Shown here one piece after another: positions 60,089 to 64,000 of a stretch of 64,000 nt of DNA. Below the pieces are notes generated by a model that was not told the DNA's origin, ran no database searches, and was given only the letters and a program-made list of their open reading frames with translations. Position numbers and translations under genes: made by a program. Every line of letters starts with the position of its first letter. Positions within the stretch are counted from its first letter, which is position 1. The DNA is from Physcomitrium patens (lineage: Eukaryota; Streptophyta; Bryopsida; Funariales; Funariaceae): assembly GCF_000002425.4 (NCBI RefSeq), contig NC_037271.1, forward strand, positions 7,615,800-7,679,799, given 5' to 3'.

Positions 60089-60669
60089 CTACATGGACAT
60101 ACACATGTAAGCTAGTAATCACTTGTATAAATAGGTAGAAGTAAATAGAAGTAACTAAAAGTAAGTTAATTTTATAATATCTTATATAGAAGCTTCTTAG
60201 AACCATTATAAATATTGTTTTGACTTTATAGGTATCTATAATTGACTTTTTGGATTAGAAAAGTGGTCAATAATTTGGCCATGCGCCACACATGTTGTCA
60301 GCTTGAAGACGAAGATAACTTTATAGCCCACATGTAGAAAAACTTGCCTTCTAAGTCAAGGCATGTCTCTTACAAAGTTAATACATATTAGAGGTCTGAT
60401 AGAACATCGCCACATAGTCCTTAGTTAGATAGTATATATAGAGATAAGAGTGAAGCCCTCTTCACTCTTATCAATTCTTTTTTTGCTTCTAGTCTACTTT
60501 CAAGAGTCTCCAGTTTCTTTGTCTTTTAGTAATAAGCCATTCCAATTTCTTTTTAATATACATACTTCTTTATTTCTATTTTGTTACTCTTTCTTTAACA
60601 CGAATTTTATTCATTTATACATCATCTTTTAGTTCATATCCTTGACAAATTGACAAGAGTACACTTACA
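60089..60669 (+). repeat. Element D 5' LTR
   Basis: Aligned with 52798-53356 from GGACATACACATGTAAGCTA onward. The first bases are mutated (no TG). It ends TTACA next to a primer site decayed to ATATTAGAACTTTG (60670-60683), which corresponds to ATATCAGAGCTTTG in A. Confidence 0.85.
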
Positions 60670-60809
60670 ATATTAGAACTTTGTCTTATCTTGATTAAGA
60701 GTGGATTATCCCTTTTTCATGATAAGACATAAGCATATTAGAAGTTGTGGATTACCCTCTTTTAAACTGATATTGTTCTTAGTATTTTCTTTGTCATCAA
60801 GTCCTTTTC

Positions 60810-61700
60810 TTTACTTCATGAAGATATAGACATGATTAGAGCTGCTTCAACATCTGCACTAAATCATGTCCCTCTACCCATGGTAGAACATCCTTCAAGT
60901 ATTAGAGAACTAAGAGTTACTTTGCCTGAGAAGTTTCATGGTACAAGATCCAAATTTTGAGGATTTATCAATCAAGTATAACTTGTGATTGAACTTCAAC
61001 CTCAAAACTATCCGATTCTAGGATCACAAGTTAGATTCATTGGTACACTTCTTTTAGGTTTAGTACTATCATGGTTTTCAACTTTTTTTGAACAACAAGA
61101 TCTAATATTAGATAATCTGGAAGCATTTTTGGCAAAAGTTTGATCCATGTATGGAGAATATGATACAACTCGTGTTGCAACGAACAAGATCTATATTTTG
61201 TGATAAGGTAATTAATCAGTAATATTATTTGCTTCATAGTTTAGACAATTTACAACTGATATCAAGTAAGATGATGCTGCACTTATTAGCCAATTTTTCT
61301 ATGGATTATAATATAAAATAAAAAAATTGATGCTTAACTTACGTGACCTTCAAACATTGAGTCAAATAATTGACTTTGCTATGAAATACGACAATCAACT
61401 TTTTGAATTTTAATCTAAAAGTTATACAAATAGACCTCAATGTTACTATAATTCAATGACAATACCAACATCTCTTCAATACATACATTCTAAAAAAGAA
61501 GATATGCAAATTGATGCAGTATGTTTTAAACTTCTTACCGAGCAAGAAAAGACTCATTGCCGTCAAGAAGGTTTATACTTATATTATGGAGAAACTAAAC
61601 ACATTACTCAACATTATCCAAAGAAGTGAAAAAATTACAAAATGAAGAGTACATCTGTCAAAGAAGACAATGTAATACAAAATAAATTTGTCCAGCTATA
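60810..61700 (+). pseudogene. Element D gag
   Basis: It matches A's gag from DIDMIRAASTSALNHV (about 60825) to the zinc knuckle at about 61570-61620, where Cys to Tyr changes (YLYYGETKHITQHY) have removed metal ligands. No start codon survives in frame, and there are several stops. Confidence 0.8.
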
Positions 61701-61715
61701 ATAGAGACCATACAG

Positions 61716-64000
61716 TTGGAATCTTGTATAATTTCTAATAAAGGTCCTATCTTCTTCTCAGAATCCTCTCTTTATTTTATAATAGATGTACATTTAGGAC
61801 CTAATAATTATAAAGCCTCTACCTTGATAGATTCAGGAATCTCACCTTGTTTCTTAGATGTAGAATTTGTTAAAAGTCATAAAATATTATTAGTACAAAA
61901 AACCATACATGTTCATGTAGAAGTCATAGATAGTCATCCGTTGTCTTTTAGAGATATTATTCATGAAATACTTCCTATACATGTAGAAATAAATGGTCAT
62001 AATAGTTGCACAATCTTTAATATAATTAAATCTTCCTCTAATCTAGTCTTTTTAGGTTTATCATAGTTAGAAAAATATAATCCTTATATAGATTGGATTT
62101 TTCATATCCTTGAATTTTCTAAAAGAATAATTAAGAGTAAAATTAATCCAATAGAATGTCACAAGTCTAGTGCAATTAAACCTATGTTTATAGATGCAAG
62201 AGCTTTTTTACTGACTGCAAAAGAAGGAACACCTTATGTCATTTATGCGACACCTATTTCTAATGATGCAAAGACTTCAAGTGGCATTCTCAGCCAATAT
62301 CAAGAATTTCAAGATATATTTAAGAGGAAGAATGCAAATACTCTTCCACAACATCATCTCTATGACTGCTCAATTGACCTTTAAGAAAGAGCACAACCAC
62401 CATTTGGACCAATCTGTAGTTTATTACAAAATGAATTGACTGAAATCAAAAAATATATTGAAGAGAATTTGGCCAAGAATTTTATATGCCATTCCAAATC
62501 ATTAACAGGAGCTCCAATCTTATTTGTAATGAAGAAAGATAGATCATTGTGGATATGTATTGATTATTAAGAACTCAATAAGATCACCATCAAGAATAGA
62601 TACCTTCTACTTTTGATATCCAAACTTTTCGATCAACTAAATCAAGTTAAGATCTACATCAAAATAGATCTATGAGAAGCATACAATCTAGTATATATTA
62701 AAGAAAGAGATGAATGGCAGACTGCATTTCAAACTAGGTATGGGCATTTTTGAATACAACATCAAGCCTTTTGAACTTATAAATGTACTGATGATTTTTT
62801 AACATTTAATGAATGATTTTTTTTTAGAGTTTGTAGACGATTTTGTTGTTTATTATTTGGATGATATCTTGATCTATTTTAAGAATATAGATGAACATGA
62901 ACTTCATGTTTGTCATGTATTACAAAAATTAAGATATGCGAGACTCTATGCCAAGATAGAAAAGTGTGTATTCTACACTACTCAAGTCAAATTTTTAGGA
63001 TACTTCATTTCAAATGATGGACTTATGATAGATCTTAAGAAAATTCAAATGATTATAGATTTGAAGATTCCAAAAACAATAAAAGATGTCTATTGCTTTT
63101 TGGACTTTGCCAATTATTATCAAATCTTCATCAAAGACTTCTCTCGAGTTGCAGCTTTACTTATATGTTTGACTTGCAAAGAAAAACTTGAGTGGAGTAA
63201 AGAAGTTAAAGCATTTTTTGAAACTTTGAAGTCAGTCTCTATTTCTGCACCAATCTTATATTACATCAATTTTTTTAAGGTATTTTTTATTGAAAAAAAT
63301 GCATCAAACTTTGCTTTGGATGTCGTATTATCACAAATGCAAACAGATGATAAATTTCACTTAGTAGCTTTTTATTCTAAAAAAATTTCAGTAGCCAAGA
63401 TTAACTATAAAATCTATGACAAAGAACTTCTTACAATCATAGATTCATTTGAAGAATGGCATCATCATCTAAAAGGTGCATCTTATCCAATCACCATATA
63501 TATGGATCACAAAAATCTTGAGTACTTTATGTCAATATATATTTTAAATTGTTACCAAGCCCATTGAAGTATGTCTTTATCAAGATTTGATTTCAAGATC
63601 ACATATTGACCTGAAAAACAACAAGGTTTGCCAAACATCCTTTCTAGATGTTCTTATCTTATACCAAAAGAAGGAAATGCATCTTTTGATTAGCAAAGAA
63701 TAATTCTCTTGAAGCTAGAGTATTTTCATCTTTGAGTAATGAAATCAATATTGACTATTGATTCTACCTTTGTAAAATAAATCCAATGAAGTATGTCTTT
63801 TGATCTTCTTATTCAGAATATCAAAAATCTTTCTTTTAAGTCCTAAGATATTTCTAAATTTGAGTTCAAAAACAACCTATTCTATTTTGAAGGTCGATTA
63901 TATGTTCTAAAAGAAGAAGCACGATTACGTATTTTTCAAGTACATCTTGACTTTCCAGCAGAAGGATATTTTGGATACAAGAAGACTTTACAACTTATAT
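61716..64000 (+). pseudogene. Element D pol, partial
   Basis: Protease at 61716-62066 has TLIDSGISPCFLD. The RT start is stop-ridden at 62440-62800. An unbroken 252-codon piece at 62809-63567 keeps FVVYYLDDILIYF (YLDD intact), KFLGYFISNDGLMID, an RNase H with EKNASNFALDVVLSQ (the first Asp of the usual DAS changed to Asn) and [21 protein letters not shown]. The start of the integrase region runs to the window edge. RT copies the RNA; RNase H removes it. Confidence 0.88.

Larger units (their letters stand above)
60089..64000 (+). mobile_element. Element D: Ty3/gypsy chromovirus relative of A, cut by window end
   Basis: Plus-strand element beginning with a 581-base LTR (60089-60669). A leader, gag, protease, RT, RNase H and the start of integrase follow, closely resembling element A throughout. 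The window ends within the integrase zinc region, so the chromodomain and 3' LTR lie outside. Multiple stops make it inactive. Confidence 0.9.

Noticed and set aside
1-64000. CRISPR arrays, rRNA, snRNA and canonical tRNA genes
   Set aside because: No regularly spaced short repeats and no recognisable RNA gene cores were found by eye; tRNA-like hits are the B primer site (51386-51404) and the weak boxes at 9252-9497.

Overview
The window looks like nuclear DNA of a land plant, most likely a moss such as Physcomitrium patens or a close relative. The species is an inference: it rests on two clearly plant genes (a clade-D type PP2C phosphatase and a xyloglucan endotransglucosylase/hydrolase) set among very AT-rich, heavily decayed LTR retrotransposons. 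No bacterial-type operons, CRISPR arrays, rRNA or convincing tRNA genes were seen.

Layout. Positions 1-465 are a minus-strand LTR fragment. 466-7850 holds no gene I can support, apart from a short coding-like relic at 2857-3246. 7851-9950 is AT-rich with TA microsatellites and a SINE-like segment. A gene island follows: a GC- and pyrimidine-rich promoter-like zone (about 9950-10250), a leader with a candidate intron and several small upstream ORFs, the PP2C gene (12379-13545, +), and the four-exon XTH gene (15094-16477, -). From 16750 to 20790 there are several coding-like but unassigned and broken stretches. At about 20905 the composition changes sharply into a decayed Ty1/copia relic (20905-23010, -), another LTR copy (23561-23958, +) and AT-rich sequence with nothing recognisable.

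27714-53356 is one nested retrotransposon cluster. Element A, an old Ty3/gypsy chromovirus on the plus strand, was hit twice. Element C (27830-37093, minus strand) landed in its 5' LTR. Element B (42157-52177, minus strand) landed inside the chromodomain codons and is flanked by an exact CTTGT target duplication. The three elements belong to different gypsy lineages, with different protease motifs (DSG, DGG, DHG) and different primer sites. B has an extra long coding region between integrase and its 3' LTR. The LTRs of C contain sequence homologous to B's gag zinc-knuckle region. After the cluster lie a badly decayed minus-strand chromovirus (element E, 54250-60060), itself split by an LTR-like insertion, and the 5' part of element D (60089 to the window end), a relative of A that still carries the YLDD polymerase motif.

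How it fits together. The host genes act in signalling (phosphatase) and cell-wall remodelling (XTH) and show no sign of working as a unit. All the retroelement reading frames carry stops and frameshifts. Where paired copies can be compared by eye the differences are almost all transitions, which fits methylated, silenced DNA losing 5-methylcytosine. None of the elements appears able to move on its own.
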